Source: Pirellulaceae bacterium
GTDB lineage: Bacteria; Planctomycetota; Planctomycetia; Pirellulales; Pirellulaceae
Reading direction: 5' to 3'
Assembly: GCA_030744095.1 (NCBI GenBank)
Contig: JASLRF010000575.1
Coordinates: forward strand, 1-7,555
Length of the DNA: 7,555 bases
Part shown: piece after piece, positions 1 to 6,922 of the stretch
Position numbering within the stretch: position 1 is the stretch's first letter
Layout of the letters: the number at the start of each line of letters is the position of its first letter
Made by a program: the position numbers and the translations under genes
The notes under the pieces: model-generated
What the model was told of the DNA's origin: nothing
Seen by the model: the letters and a program-made list of their open reading frames with translations, nothing else
Databases searched by the model: none

Positions 1-870
1 GCCACAACGATGTTTGGATGCGAGCGTCAGGTGGCTCCGAATCTGAATGCGGACGAAAGTACGGCGTTGGCGCTGCGCGAACTGTTGGAATCCGGTGCTG
101 GTCCAGCCGAGGAGGGAGGTGGCGCAACCCTCAGCGAGCCAACCGGTTGGGCGACACTGGCCGGGCGTTTTCAGATCAACGGAACAGCGCCGCGACTCAG
201 TCCGCTGATAGTTGACAAAGACACCGAGGTCTGTGCGCCCGCCGGGACCCGGGTGATGGAAGAGACCGTGGAAGTCAGTGCGACGGGTGGAATCAAGAAC
301 GTCTTGATTTATCTCGTGTCAAAGACTCCTGCGGACGATCCCAAATGGGAACATCCGTCCTATCTCGAAGGTAAGACGGGTGAGGTTGTTTTTGATCAAA
401 AGGCATGCATCTTTCTCTCGCATGTTTCGGCCATGAGATCAACGCAAACGCTGCGGATTCTCAACAGCGATCCCGTGCTTCACAACATGAACATCCAAGC
501 TGGCCGCGGCGCGATTGCCTTTAATGGCAGCGTTCCCTCAAACGGCGAAACCACTTATCAGCCCGGCGGCCAGACCGACCGGCCTTTTCCCATTTCCTGC
601 AGCGTCCATCCCTGGATGTCTGCCTTCATGATTACGCGGGACAGTCCCTATTTTGCTGTCACCGATGACGATGGCGGCTTTGAGATTGCCAATGTCCCGG
701 CCGGCGTCGAACTCGAATTTCGCGTCTGGCAGCAGAAACCCGGGTTTCTTCAGAAGGTCAGTGTCAATGGTGCGGCAACTCCGTGGAAGCAGGGACGTTT
801 CTCCGTCATGCTGACGCCCGACGAGCGACGCGAAATGAGCGTAACCGTCGATGCGTCGGTATTCCAGTAG
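1..870 (+). CDS. Cupredoxin-like type-1 copper protein with C-terminal carboxypeptidase-regulatory-like region, probable lipoprotein (5' partial)
   Basis: The frame is open to the window edge, so the true start probably lies upstream; the ATG at 10 is internal to what looks like a signal peptide end. Codons 1-24 read A-T-T-M-F-G-C-E, where the Gly-Cys could be a somewhat degenerate lipobox. Counting from the Met at 10, a full type-1 copper ligand set is visible: His158 (in DPVLHN), Cys197, His200 and Met203 (in CSVHPWM). The family's other usual marks, C133 with H138 and the EVC at 73-75, are also present. After the copper site comes a segment with PYFAVTDDDGGF and VPAG (about 213-232), typical of a carboxypeptidase-regulatory-like beta sandwich. 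I infer a periplasmic, membrane-tethered electron carrier or copper handler. Its place just upstream of a diheme cytochrome and coxB supports a role with the oxidase. It could instead be a copper chaperone. Family assignment is fairly sure, function is not. Confidence 0.8.
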   Translation, partial: ATTMFGCERQVAPNLNADESTALALRELLESGAGPAEEGGGATLSEPTGWATLAGRFQINGTAPRLSPLIVDKDTEVCAPAGTRVMEETVEVSATGGIKNVLIYLVSKTPADDPKWEHPSYLEGKTGEVVFDQKACIFLSHVSAMRSTQTLRILNSDPVLHNMNIQAGRGAIAFNGSVPSNGETTYQPGGQTDRPFPISCSVHPWMSAFMITRDSPYFAVTDDDGGFEIANVPAGVELEFRVWQQKPGFLQKVSVNGAATPWKQGRFSVMLTPDERREMSVTVDASVFQ

Positions 871-892
871 TGTGGTATTCCAGTAGTGTGGT
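858..892 (+). repeat. 16-base-period tandem duplication across the cupredoxin stop codon
   Basis: The 19 bases at 858-876 (ggtattccagtagtgtggt) recur exactly at 874-892, overlapping by three bases, so the period is 16. The first copy contains the TAG stop at 868-870. The second lies in the short gap before the diheme cytochrome gene. It looks like a small slippage duplication that lengthened the spacer. No regulatory role is evident. Confidence 0.85.
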
Positions 893-932
893 TCAGATCT
901 CCAGGTTCGGCGTGGCGAACCGTTGGAAACTA

Positions 933-2237
933 ATGATGACAAGATTTCAGCGAAAACTGCAATTAGGTGTGGCCTTCGTCCTGATGGCAATCGTGGCCGG
1001 TTTGGCTGGTTGCTCGCCAAAAGCCGAATTCAGCGCCAACGCGGTTCTCATACAGAAGAACGAAGATGCCGTGGATGGGTCTATTGAGTTCAGCGATCAG
1101 CGTCGAGCCGATATCGCGAATGCCTTAACCGCGTTGTTTGGCACGCCTGACGATCCGCACGTGCCAGCGGCGATTGGAATCAGTGGTTCCGACGTCGCTC
1201 AGGTGATGGACGCGAACAAGATCAAGTTCGCCGCCGGCCCCGTGGGCAGCGACGAACAAGGCCGTGCGCATGGTCTGTACCGTGAACATTGTGCCCACTG
1301 TCATGGGGTTACCGGTGATGGTGCGGGTCCCACGGCGTCGTTCCTGAACCCATATCCACGTGACTTCCGCATGGGGATTTTTAAGTTTAAATCGACATCC
1401 AAAGGCCAACGGCCCACGCACCAAGATCTCAAACAGATCATGGTCAATGGAATTCCTGGGACCGCAATGCCCAGTTTTCTGGTGTTGCCGGAAAACGAAA
1501 TTGAAGCCTTGATTCACTACGTGCGTTACTTGAGCGTGCGGGGTGAAGTTGAACGGCTGTTGATTGACTATGCAACGTACGAGCTGAATCCGAAGGTCGA
1601 ACCAACCGAGAGTGATCCCAATCCGACCCCGGAGGACCGCTTGGTGGACTTGACCGCATCAAGCGAAGACCTGGAGACTCAAACCGAAATCATTCGCTTG
1701 TTTGTTGCTGAAGTCACTCAAAAGTGGATTGATGCGGAGTCCAATTCGACGGATCCTACTCCGCCCGATCCTGACCGGGATCTCGCGAAGTCGGTCGCGC
1801 ATGGTCGCGAGCTGTTCTATGGCCCAATCGCGAATTGCGTCACGTGTCACGGCGATTCCGCGCTGGGAGACGGCCAAACGACAGACTATGACGATTGGAC
1901 AAAACTGCTTGAACCGACCAAGCCAGAGTTACTTGCCAAGTTTAGGAAACTAGGTGCGTTGGAGCCTCGTAACATTCACCCTAGGAATTTACGCCTGGGT
2001 GTTTATCGAGGTGGCCGGCGCCCGATTGATCTCTATTGGCGGTTGAAGAACGGGATCGACGGTACTCCTATGCCGGCCGTTTTGATGTTGCCGGATGACG
2101 CACAGCCTGGCGCCAAGGGCCTCACCGAAGCAGATCTCTGGTCACTGATCGACTACGTTCGGAACCTGCCCTACGAAACGATTAGCAACCCTCGATTGGC
2201 GCAGCCCATACCTAATAATCAGCGCGAGCGGAGTTAG
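933..2237 (+). CDS. Diheme cytochrome c lipoprotein, probable electron donor to the oxidase
   Basis: I start at the ATG at 933, giving 434 residues; the ATG at 936 is equally possible. GGAA at 925-928 is a weak ribosome site, better spaced for 936. Either start gives a basic then hydrophobic signal sequence ending in LAGC, with the lipidated Cys at residue 27, so the protein should be tethered on the periplasmic side. Two c-type heme sites follow: CAHCH at 120-124 with a likely distal Met179 (GTAMP), and CVTCH at 302-306 with Met380 (GTPMP). Both domains share a PR(D/N)-x-R-x-G motif between the heme site and the Met, suggesting an internal duplication. An acidic, proline-rich linker (about 215-280) joins them. 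It lies 15 bases ahead of coxB. CoxB has no cytochrome domain, so I infer this protein feeds CuA, perhaps from alternative complex III. The redox partner is not proven. Confidence 0.88.
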   Translation: MMTRFQRKLQLGVAFVLMAIVAGLAGCSPKAEFSANAVLIQKNEDAVDGSIEFSDQRRADIANALTALFGTPDDPHVPAAIGISGSDVAQVMDANKIKFAAGPVGSDEQGRAHGLYREHCAHCHGVTGDGAGPTASFLNPYPRDFRMGIFKFKSTSKGQRPTHQDLKQIMVNGIPGTAMPSFLVLPENEIEALIHYVRYLSVRGEVERLLIDYATYELNPKVEPTESDPNPTPEDRLVDLTASSEDLETQTEIIRLFVAEVTQKWIDAESNSTDPTPPDPDRDLAKSVAHGRELFYGPIANCVTCHGDSALGDGQTTDYDDWTKLLEPTKPELLAKFRKLGALEPRNIHPRNLRLGVYRGGRRPIDLYWRLKNGIDGTPMPAVLMLPDDAQPGAKGLTEADLWSLIDYVRNLPYETISNPRLAQPIPNNQRERS

Positions 2238-2241
2238 CCGC

Positions 2242-2249
2242 GGAGGAAG
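2242..2249 (+). promoter_or_regulatory. Strong Shine-Dalgarno of coxB, fixing a GTG start
   Basis: GGAGGAAG lies in the 15-base gap between the diheme cytochrome and coxB. GGAGG ends six bases before the GTG at 2253. A TAG at 2235-2237 is in frame with coxB just upstream, and the first in-frame ATG is at residue 30, after the first hydrophobic helix. The GTG is therefore the only sensible start. Confidence 0.85.
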
Positions 2250-2252
2250 ATT

Positions 2253-3089
2253 GTGGGACGATTCTGGAGTATTCTGTTCTTGCTGGTACCCGTGCTGGGT
2301 GTCCTGACGTTTGTATGCGCAATCGCAGACATCTGGCCGATGAATGGTGGGGCGTACGCATTCCCTGGCAACAATTGGCTGCCTGAGAACGTTAATGACC
2401 ATGGGCACGTGATCGATCGGTTGTTCACGTTCATTCTGTATCTGACCGGAACCATCTTTGTTGGCACGTCGAGTGCGCTGTTTTGGTTCATGTGGAAATT
2501 CGACGCGGCGCGAAATCCTAACCCCGTCGAGTTCACGCATGGCAGCCACAACCTGGAAATTATCTGGTCTATTCTGCCCGCAGCCACGCTGCTGTTTATT
2601 GCTATCTACCAGATGAACGCCTGGGCCGATGCAAAACTAAATCGACCAGAGGAAGTCATCGCAGGTCGACCAGTTCCGCAGAGACCGCTGGTTCGCGTTA
2701 CAGGCAGGCAATTTGAATGGCGATTGCAGTATGCGGGAGCTGACCGCGAACTAGGGACAAGAGATGACATATTCCTGGTCAACGATTTGCACATTCCACT
2801 GGACCAGGAAGTCGTGATCCAGCTCGAAAGCGAAGATGTGCTACACAGTTTCTTCTTGCCCAACTTGCGGATCAAACAGGATGTCGTTCCCGGGATGAGA
2901 CAATTCACCTGGTTTCGCGCAAACAAGGCCGGCGTCTACGACATCGTGTGTGCCGAGTTGTGCGGCTGGGGCCATTACAAGATGCGCGGTCGGCTGACGA
3001 TCGAACCGGAAGATCAATTCAACAAATGGCTGGCGCAGAAATTCGACGAACAAGAGTTCGCGGGGTCGGCTCCGGACTCGGGAGAATAG
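2253..3089 (+). CDS. coxB: Cytochrome c oxidase subunit II (CuA subunit)
   Basis: This subunit takes electrons from a periplasmic donor at the binuclear CuA centre and passes them to heme a in CoxA. The 278-residue product has an N-terminal hydrophobic segment (about 4-25), two membrane helices (about 58-80 and 103-122), then a periplasmic cupredoxin domain. All CuA ligands are visible: His198 (DVLHSFFLP), then CAELCGWGHYKM at 233-244 with Cys233, Glu235, Cys237, His241 and Met244. An intact CuA site argues against a quinol oxidase. The chain ends about 35 residues after the CuA motif, so there is no fused cytochrome c domain as in caa3 CoxB proteins. The extra N-terminal helix and the loop with GTRDD (168-172) resemble CoxB proteins encoded near alternative complex III. 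It begins with GTG and ends four bases before coxA, suggesting translational coupling. Confidence 0.97.
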   Translation: MGRFWSILFLLVPVLGVLTFVCAIADIWPMNGGAYAFPGNNWLPENVNDHGHVIDRLFTFILYLTGTIFVGTSSALFWFMWKFDAARNPNPVEFTHGSHNLEIIWSILPAATLLFIAIYQMNAWADAKLNRPEEVIAGRPVPQRPLVRVTGRQFEWRLQYAGADRELGTRDDIFLVNDLHIPLDQEVVIQLESEDVLHSFFLPNLRIKQDVVPGMRQFTWFRANKAGVYDIVCAELCGWGHYKMRGRLTIEPEDQFNKWLAQKFDEQEFAGSAPDSGE

Positions 3090-3093
3090 GTGC

Positions 3094-4872
3094 ATGAGCG
3101 GTCAGGGTGAAATGACGGTCGGCAGGTTTGTTTCGACCTACGTTTTTTCGCGCGACCACAAGATCATCGGTCTGCAGTTTCTGTTTTCGACGCTGCTCTG
3201 GTTCTTGGTTGGTGGGTTATTAGCGCTGGGTATTCGCTGGCAGCTGGCGTGGCCGTGGGCGGACATGCCATTCATCGGCCGGATGCTGTTCTCCGCCGAA
3301 GGCGGACAGATCTCGCCGGAGTTCTACACGACGCTGTTTACGATGCACGCCACGGTGATGATCTTTTTCGTGATTATCCCGATCCTTGCCGGTGCCTTCG
3401 GAAACTACTTGATTCCGTTGATGATCGGCGCCGAAGACATGGCCTTTCCGACACTGAACATGTTGAGTTATTGGTTCATGTGGCCAGCGTTTATCTTCAT
3501 GGGCATCAGCTTCATCTGGCCACCTTATGGTGCTGGGGGCGGGTGGACCTCCTACCCGCCACTTTCTTCCATCATGGAAGCAGCGCCTCACAGTATGCAA
3601 GCCCAGACGTGGTGGTTGTTGGGCGTCACCTGCGTGGGCATCTCCTCGATGTTGGGATCGGTCAACTACATGACCACGATCATCCAGATGCGTGCTCCCG
3701 GCATGACGATGTTCCGTTTGCCAATGACCATTTGGGGCATGTTCATTACGGCGATTCTCCAAGCGTTTGCGTTGCCTGTATTGACCGCCGCGGGGTTTAT
3801 GCAGCTAACGGACCGCTTGTTCGGGACCGGTTTTTTTATTCCAGAGAACTTGATTGTCAACAACTCCGTCGCGGCCAGCGGTGGTGGGCAGCCGCTTTTG
3901 TGGCAGCACCTTTTCTGGTTCTATTCCCACCCCGCTGTCTACATCATGATTCTTCCGGCGATGGGGATGGCATCGGACATTATCACCTGCTTCGCGCGCA
4001 AGCCGCTATTCGGTTACAAGCCGATGGTGTATTCGATTTCCGGAATCGCGGGACTGGGCTTCATCGTCTGGGGTCACCATATGTTCGTCTCCGGAATGAA
4101 CCCAGTCTTGGGCATGACGTTCATGGTTGCGACGATGATGATTGCCTTGCCCAGTGCCGTCAAAGTCTTCAACTGGCTGGGCACCATCTGGGGTGGTCGG
4201 ATCCAATTCACGACACCCATGCTGTTCTCTCTGTCGTTCGTGGCGATGTTCATTGTTGGCGGCCTCTCGGGAATTTTCATGGCTGCCACTCCCGTGGACA
4301 TTTTTATTCACGATACATACTTCATCGTGGCACATTTCCACTACGTCCTGTTCGGTGGAACCGTGATGGCGGTTTTTGGGGCTATTTACTTCTGGTTCCC
4401 AAAAATGTTTGGCCGGACGATGAACGAGACACTGGGCAAAATTCATTTCTTCCTGACGTTTATTTTCCAGAACGGCACGTTCTACACGATGCACATGTTG
4501 GGTGCCGTCGGCTTTCCACGCCGTCTGGCGGACCCCTACGACTATCAGACGTTTGCTCACTTGCAGCCAATGAATCAATTCATGACGATCTGTGCAATCC
4601 TGATGGTCGCAACGCAGATTATTTTTGCTGTCAACTTTTTCTACAGCATCTTCTTTGGTACCCGTGTAGGTCGTAATCCCTGGCGGAGCAACGGCCTGGA
4701 ATGGACTGCCCCGAGTCCTCCAGGACACGGGAACTTCGACTTTCAACCAATCGTCTATCGTGGGCCGTACGAATACAGTTCGCCCGAGTCCGATGAAGAC
4801 TATTACCCGCAAACTGAGCCGCCCCCAAAAGACGCGCCAAAAGACGACCCGGACGGCCCACCAGCACATTAG
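3094..4872 (+). CDS. coxA: Cytochrome c oxidase subunit I, A2-type catalytic subunit
   Basis: This is the catalytic subunit that reduces oxygen to water and pumps protons. The 592 residues carry the whole active site: low-spin heme a ligands His85 (TMHAT) and His416; CuB ligands His279 and the pair His328/His329 (WGHH); high-spin heme a3 ligand His414 (VAHFHYV); and the His-linked Tyr283. K-channel Lys357 (AVKVFNW) is present. D-channel entry Asp115 with Asn104 and Asn122 is present, but the usual Glu of GHPEV is missing: the motif is YSHPAV at 277-282, the signature of A2-type oxidases such as those of Thermus and Rhodothermus. A hydrophilic, proline-rich, acidic tail covers about 560-592. 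GGAG at 3081-3084, inside the end of coxB, serves as ribosome site nine bases before the ATG. Identification is very secure. Confidence 0.98.
   Translation: MSGQGEMTVGRFVSTYVFSRDHKIIGLQFLFSTLLWFLVGGLLALGIRWQLAWPWADMPFIGRMLFSAEGGQISPEFYTTLFTMHATVMIFFVIIPILAGAFGNYLIPLMIGAEDMAFPTLNMLSYWFMWPAFIFMGISFIWPPYGAGGGWTSYPPLSSIMEAAPHSMQAQTWWLLGVTCVGISSMLGSVNYMTTIIQMRAPGMTMFRLPMTIWGMFITAILQAFALPVLTAAGFMQLTDRLFGTGFFIPENLIVNNSVAASGGGQPLLWQHLFWFYSHPAVYIMILPAMGMASDIITCFARKPLFGYKPMVYSISGIAGLGFIVWGHHMFVSGMNPVLGMTFMVATMMIALPSAVKVFNWLGTIWGGRIQFTTPMLFSLSFVAMFIVGGLSGIFMAATPVDIFIHDTYFIVAHFHYVLFGGTVMAVFGAIYFWFPKMFGRTMNETLGKIHFFLTFIFQNGTFYTMHMLGAVGFPRRLADPYDYQTFAHLQPMNQFMTICAILMVATQIIFAVNFFYSIFFGTRVGRNPWRSNGLEWTAPSPPGHGNFDFQPIVYRGPYEYSSPESDEDYYPQTEPPPKDAPKDDPDGPPAH
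3922..3942 (+). other. Coding site for the A2-type YSHPAVY active-site motif of CoxA
   Basis: These seven codons encode Tyr277-Ser278-His279-Pro280-Ala281-Val282-Tyr283. His279 is a CuB ligand and Tyr283 is the residue cross-linked to it in known oxidases. Ala281 stands where A1-type enzymes have the D-channel Glu. The Tyr-Ser pair before the His is the known A2-type replacement. Confidence 0.9.
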
Positions 4873-4877
4873 CGACC

Positions 4878-4902
4878 GCCTACAGGATGATATGCCTACA
4901 GG
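4878..4902 (+). repeat. Short direct repeat in the coxA-ctaA gap
   Basis: The nine bases gcctacagg occur at 4878-4886 and again at 4894-4902, with a period of 16 bases. The surrounding 82-base gap (4873-4954) holds no gene I can support, no clear promoter and no stem followed by a T run. The repeat may be chance or the trace of a small duplication. Confidence 0.5.
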
Positions 4903-4954
4903 TTCATTATTGACGAGCTTCCGCCGCGTCGTTTGCCAAGCGGAATCATGATTC

Positions 4955-5971
4955 ATGTCTCGACCATCGTTATCCGTACCGTCTAGTCTCTGGCCGCACC
5001 GAGTTGCGGTTCTGTTGTGCTGCGCGACGTTTCCATTGATTTGGGCCGGCGGACTGGTGACCACGTACGATGCCGGCATGGCCGTTCCGGATTGGCCATC
5101 GACGTTTGGATACAATCTTTGGCTCTACCCGTGGTCGACGTGGTTTTCTGGACCATGGGACTTGTTCATTGAACATGGTCATCGCTTGCTGGGCACATTG
5201 GTGGGAATTCTGTCGATTGCATTTGTCGTCACGGTGTACCGGTTCGAGCGACGGTTGTGGATGCGGCGCATGGCGTGGATTTGCCTGGCGGGAGTCCTCT
5301 TGCAGGGAGCTCTTGGCGGCGCTCGTGTGCTGTTGGACGATCGACAACTGGCGATGATCCACGGTTGTGTCGGTCCCAGTTTTTTTGCGTTTTGTGCCGC
5401 CCTCGCGGTGATGACTTCGCGCTTTTGGCGTGAAGCTCCAGTGGCCACGATGCCAGGCGCAGGCAGCGGATTAGATCGGCTCTCGGTGTTGACTGCCGGC
5501 TTGGCGCTCGTGCAGTTGTTGTTAGGTGCCCAGGTGCGACACATTTCGATCATGTCCGGTCCCGGAGTATTTCGAGCCTTCGTGTTTTTCCATCTGGTTG
5601 TTGCTGCCGCCCTGTTGGTCCATGCATTGCTGTTGGTGGCAAGGACGTTTCGAGCCAAACCACGCAGCACCAACCTTACTCGTCCAGCAGTCTCGCTCGC
5701 CTTGTTGATCGGACTGCAATTCGTGCTCGGACCCGCAACTTGGGTTGTTAACTACGGATGGCCGACGTGGCTGGCGGAGATGCCGTTTGCCGCGGGCCAC
5801 ATTGTGCAAGCTAAGAGCTTCTTGCAGGCGATGATCGTCACTGCGCATGTGGCCGTCGGCTCGCTGGTATTGGCATACTCGGTTGTGGTTGCCATGCGAT
5901 CGTTCAGGTTCATGCGGATGGATGCGACTGCGCTGGGATCAACGGCCATGCTTGTGGGGTTGGCGACATGA
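4955..5971 (+). CDS. ctaA: Heme A synthase (CtaA/COX15 family)
   Basis: This membrane enzyme oxidises the C8 methyl of heme O to the formyl group of heme A, the cofactor of CoxA. The 338 residues fit an eight-helix COX15/CtaA protein. Helix 1 is followed by GGLVTTYDAG and VPDWP (32-48). The conserved heme-site residues are visible in the expected four helices: Glu73 and His76 (EHGHRLLG), His136 (MIHG), His213 (FFHL) and His298 (TAHVAVGS). The first periplasmic loop, about 36-70, holds no cysteine, so the loop cysteine pair of Bacillus CtaA is absent. A TGA immediately upstream at 4949-4951 closes the frame, so the ATG at 4955 is the first possible ATG; GGAA at 4942-4945 is a weak ribosome site. 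The stop overlaps the ctaB start by ATGA. The last 20 or so residues look poorly conserved. Confidence 0.95.
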   Translation: MSRPSLSVPSSLWPHRVAVLLCCATFPLIWAGGLVTTYDAGMAVPDWPSTFGYNLWLYPWSTWFSGPWDLFIEHGHRLLGTLVGILSIAFVVTVYRFERRLWMRRMAWICLAGVLLQGALGGARVLLDDRQLAMIHGCVGPSFFAFCAALAVMTSRFWREAPVATMPGAGSGLDRLSVLTAGLALVQLLLGAQVRHISIMSGPGVFRAFVFFHLVVAAALLVHALLLVARTFRAKPRSTNLTRPAVSLALLIGLQFVLGPATWVVNYGWPTWLAEMPFAAGHIVQAKSFLQAMIVTAHVAVGSLVLAYSVVVAMRSFRFMRMDATALGSTAMLVGLAT

Positions 5972-6876
5972 GCACATCCACGCTGACCTTAACCGACGGG
6001 CGGACAGGTCGCTTCGCGCGACTGGCGGATTATTTTGAATTGGCAAAACCCCGAATTTCCGCCCTGGTGTTGGTCGCCGTCGCCGTGTCTTACAGTGTCG
6101 CACTCTGGGGTCAACCGAACCCATGGATTCTGCTGCATCTGCTGTTCGGAACGGCTTTGGTGGCCACGAGCGCCAGCACATTAAATCAGTGGCTGGAACG
6201 AAACCGCGACGCACTGATGCCTCGCACCGCTGATCGACCGCTGGCGGCTGGAAGGCTTGGTGCGACGGAGACGATCATCTTCGCCTGCTTGACGATCGCG
6301 ATCGGAGTTTCCTATTTGGCGATCACGATAGGCTTGCCGACCGCGGGATGGGCAGGCCTTTCGTGGCTGCTTTACGTTTGGATCTACACGCCGCTAAAGA
6401 CACGTACTTCGCTGAATACCGTGATTGGCGCGATCCCCGGTGCTTTGCCGGTGTTGATCGGCTGGTCGGCCAGTGGCGCGGCATTGGACCTTCGTGCGGC
6501 GAGCCTGTTTCTGGTGGTCTTTGTGTGGCAGTTTCCACATTTCATGGCGATCGCATGGATCTATCGAAAACAGTATGAAGCGGCTGGCATGAAGATGTTG
6601 ACCGTGGTCGATCCCAGCGGACGCTGGGCCGGCGTTCAGGCGATGCTTGCGGCGTTGGTGTTAATCCCAGTCAGTGTTGTGCCGGTGCTCAATGTGCCGG
6701 GATTGGGCGGGTTCTTGTACGCCATCGCGGCGTGTGTCTTGGGTTTTTCGCAGTTGTCGTGCGCGATTGCCTTCTTCGCAAAACAACAGGAAAGGTCTGC
6801 TCGCAGACTCTTGTGGGCCTCCTTGGTTTACCTTCCCGCATTGTTGCTGTTGTTAACGATCGTCCCTTGGGTTTAG
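5968..6876 (+). CDS. ctaB: Protoheme IX farnesyltransferase (heme O synthase, CtaB/COX10)
   Basis: This UbiA-superfamily membrane prenyltransferase attaches farnesyl from farnesyl diphosphate to heme B to make heme O, the substrate of the CtaA encoded just upstream. The 302 residues match the usual size. Visible motifs: AKPR (26-29) before helix 1; the metal-diphosphate motif N73-x3-E77-x3-D81 followed by MPRT and DRPLAAGRL; YTPLKTRTSLN (140-150) followed by an IGAIPGALPVLIGW-like stretch; and WQFPHFMAIAW (187-197) followed by YEAAGMKML (203-211). About nine membrane helices are expected. The acidic residue that often precedes the Tyr of the last motif is replaced: the sequence reads RKQYEAAG. 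The ATG shares the ATGA overlap with ctaA, implying coupled translation and matched dosage. A second TAG follows the stop at 6877-6879. Confidence 0.96.
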   Translation: MSTSTLTLTDGRTGRFARLADYFELAKPRISALVLVAVAVSYSVALWGQPNPWILLHLLFGTALVATSASTLNQWLERNRDALMPRTADRPLAAGRLGATETIIFACLTIAIGVSYLAITIGLPTAGWAGLSWLLYVWIYTPLKTRTSLNTVIGAIPGALPVLIGWSASGAALDLRAASLFLVVFVWQFPHFMAIAWIYRKQYEAAGMKMLTVVDPSGRWAGVQAMLAALVLIPVSVVPVLNVPGLGGFLYAIAACVLGFSQLSCAIAFFAKQQERSARRLLWASLVYLPALLLLLTIVPWV

Positions 6877-6905
6877 TAGGTATTCGAATTTACCGACGAA
6901 GTTTT

Positions 6906-6910
6906 GAGGA
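6906..6910 (+). promoter_or_regulatory. Likely ribosome binding site of coxC
   Basis: GAGGA is the only purine-rich SD-like match in the 46-base gap between ctaB and coxC. It ends 12 bases before the ATG at 6923, which is longer than usual. The in-frame TTG at 6911 directly abuts it and so is a poor start. I keep the ATG. Confidence 0.5.
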
Positions 6911-6922
6911 TTGCGAATAGTC

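Noticed and set aside
783..932. Longer start for the diheme cytochrome at the ATG at 783
   Set aside because: It would overlap the cupredoxin gene by nearly 90 bases and bury the signal peptide and lipobox 50 residues inside the protein. The start at 933/936 gives a normal lipoprotein signal.
3249..4676. Long 475-codon open frame on the plus strand inside coxA
   Set aside because: It lies fully within the CoxA coding region in another frame, its product is rich in His, Arg and Cys with no recognisable domain, and CoxA is certain here.
2253..4872. Quinol (bo3-type) oxidase as an alternative identity
   Set aside because: CoxB keeps all CuA ligands, which quinol oxidases lack, and the cluster carries a heme A synthase.
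4892..4951. 19-codon ORF in the coxA-ctaA gap, with AGGA four bases upstream
   Set aside because: Too short, with no membrane helix or known motif. It cannot be told from chance without conservation data.
4948..4986. 12-codon ORF overlapping the ctaA start in another frame, a possible leader peptide
   Set aside because: No attenuator-like structure or runs of regulatory codons are seen, and such tiny frames are common by chance.
4006..5115. 369-codon open frame on the minus strand
   Set aside because: It is antisense to coxA and ctaA, has no recognisable domain and a low-hydrophobicity, His/Arg-rich composition typical of a shadow frame.
6856..6922. Terminator after ctaB
   Set aside because: No stable stem followed by a T run is visible, and coxC follows within 46 bases on the same strand.
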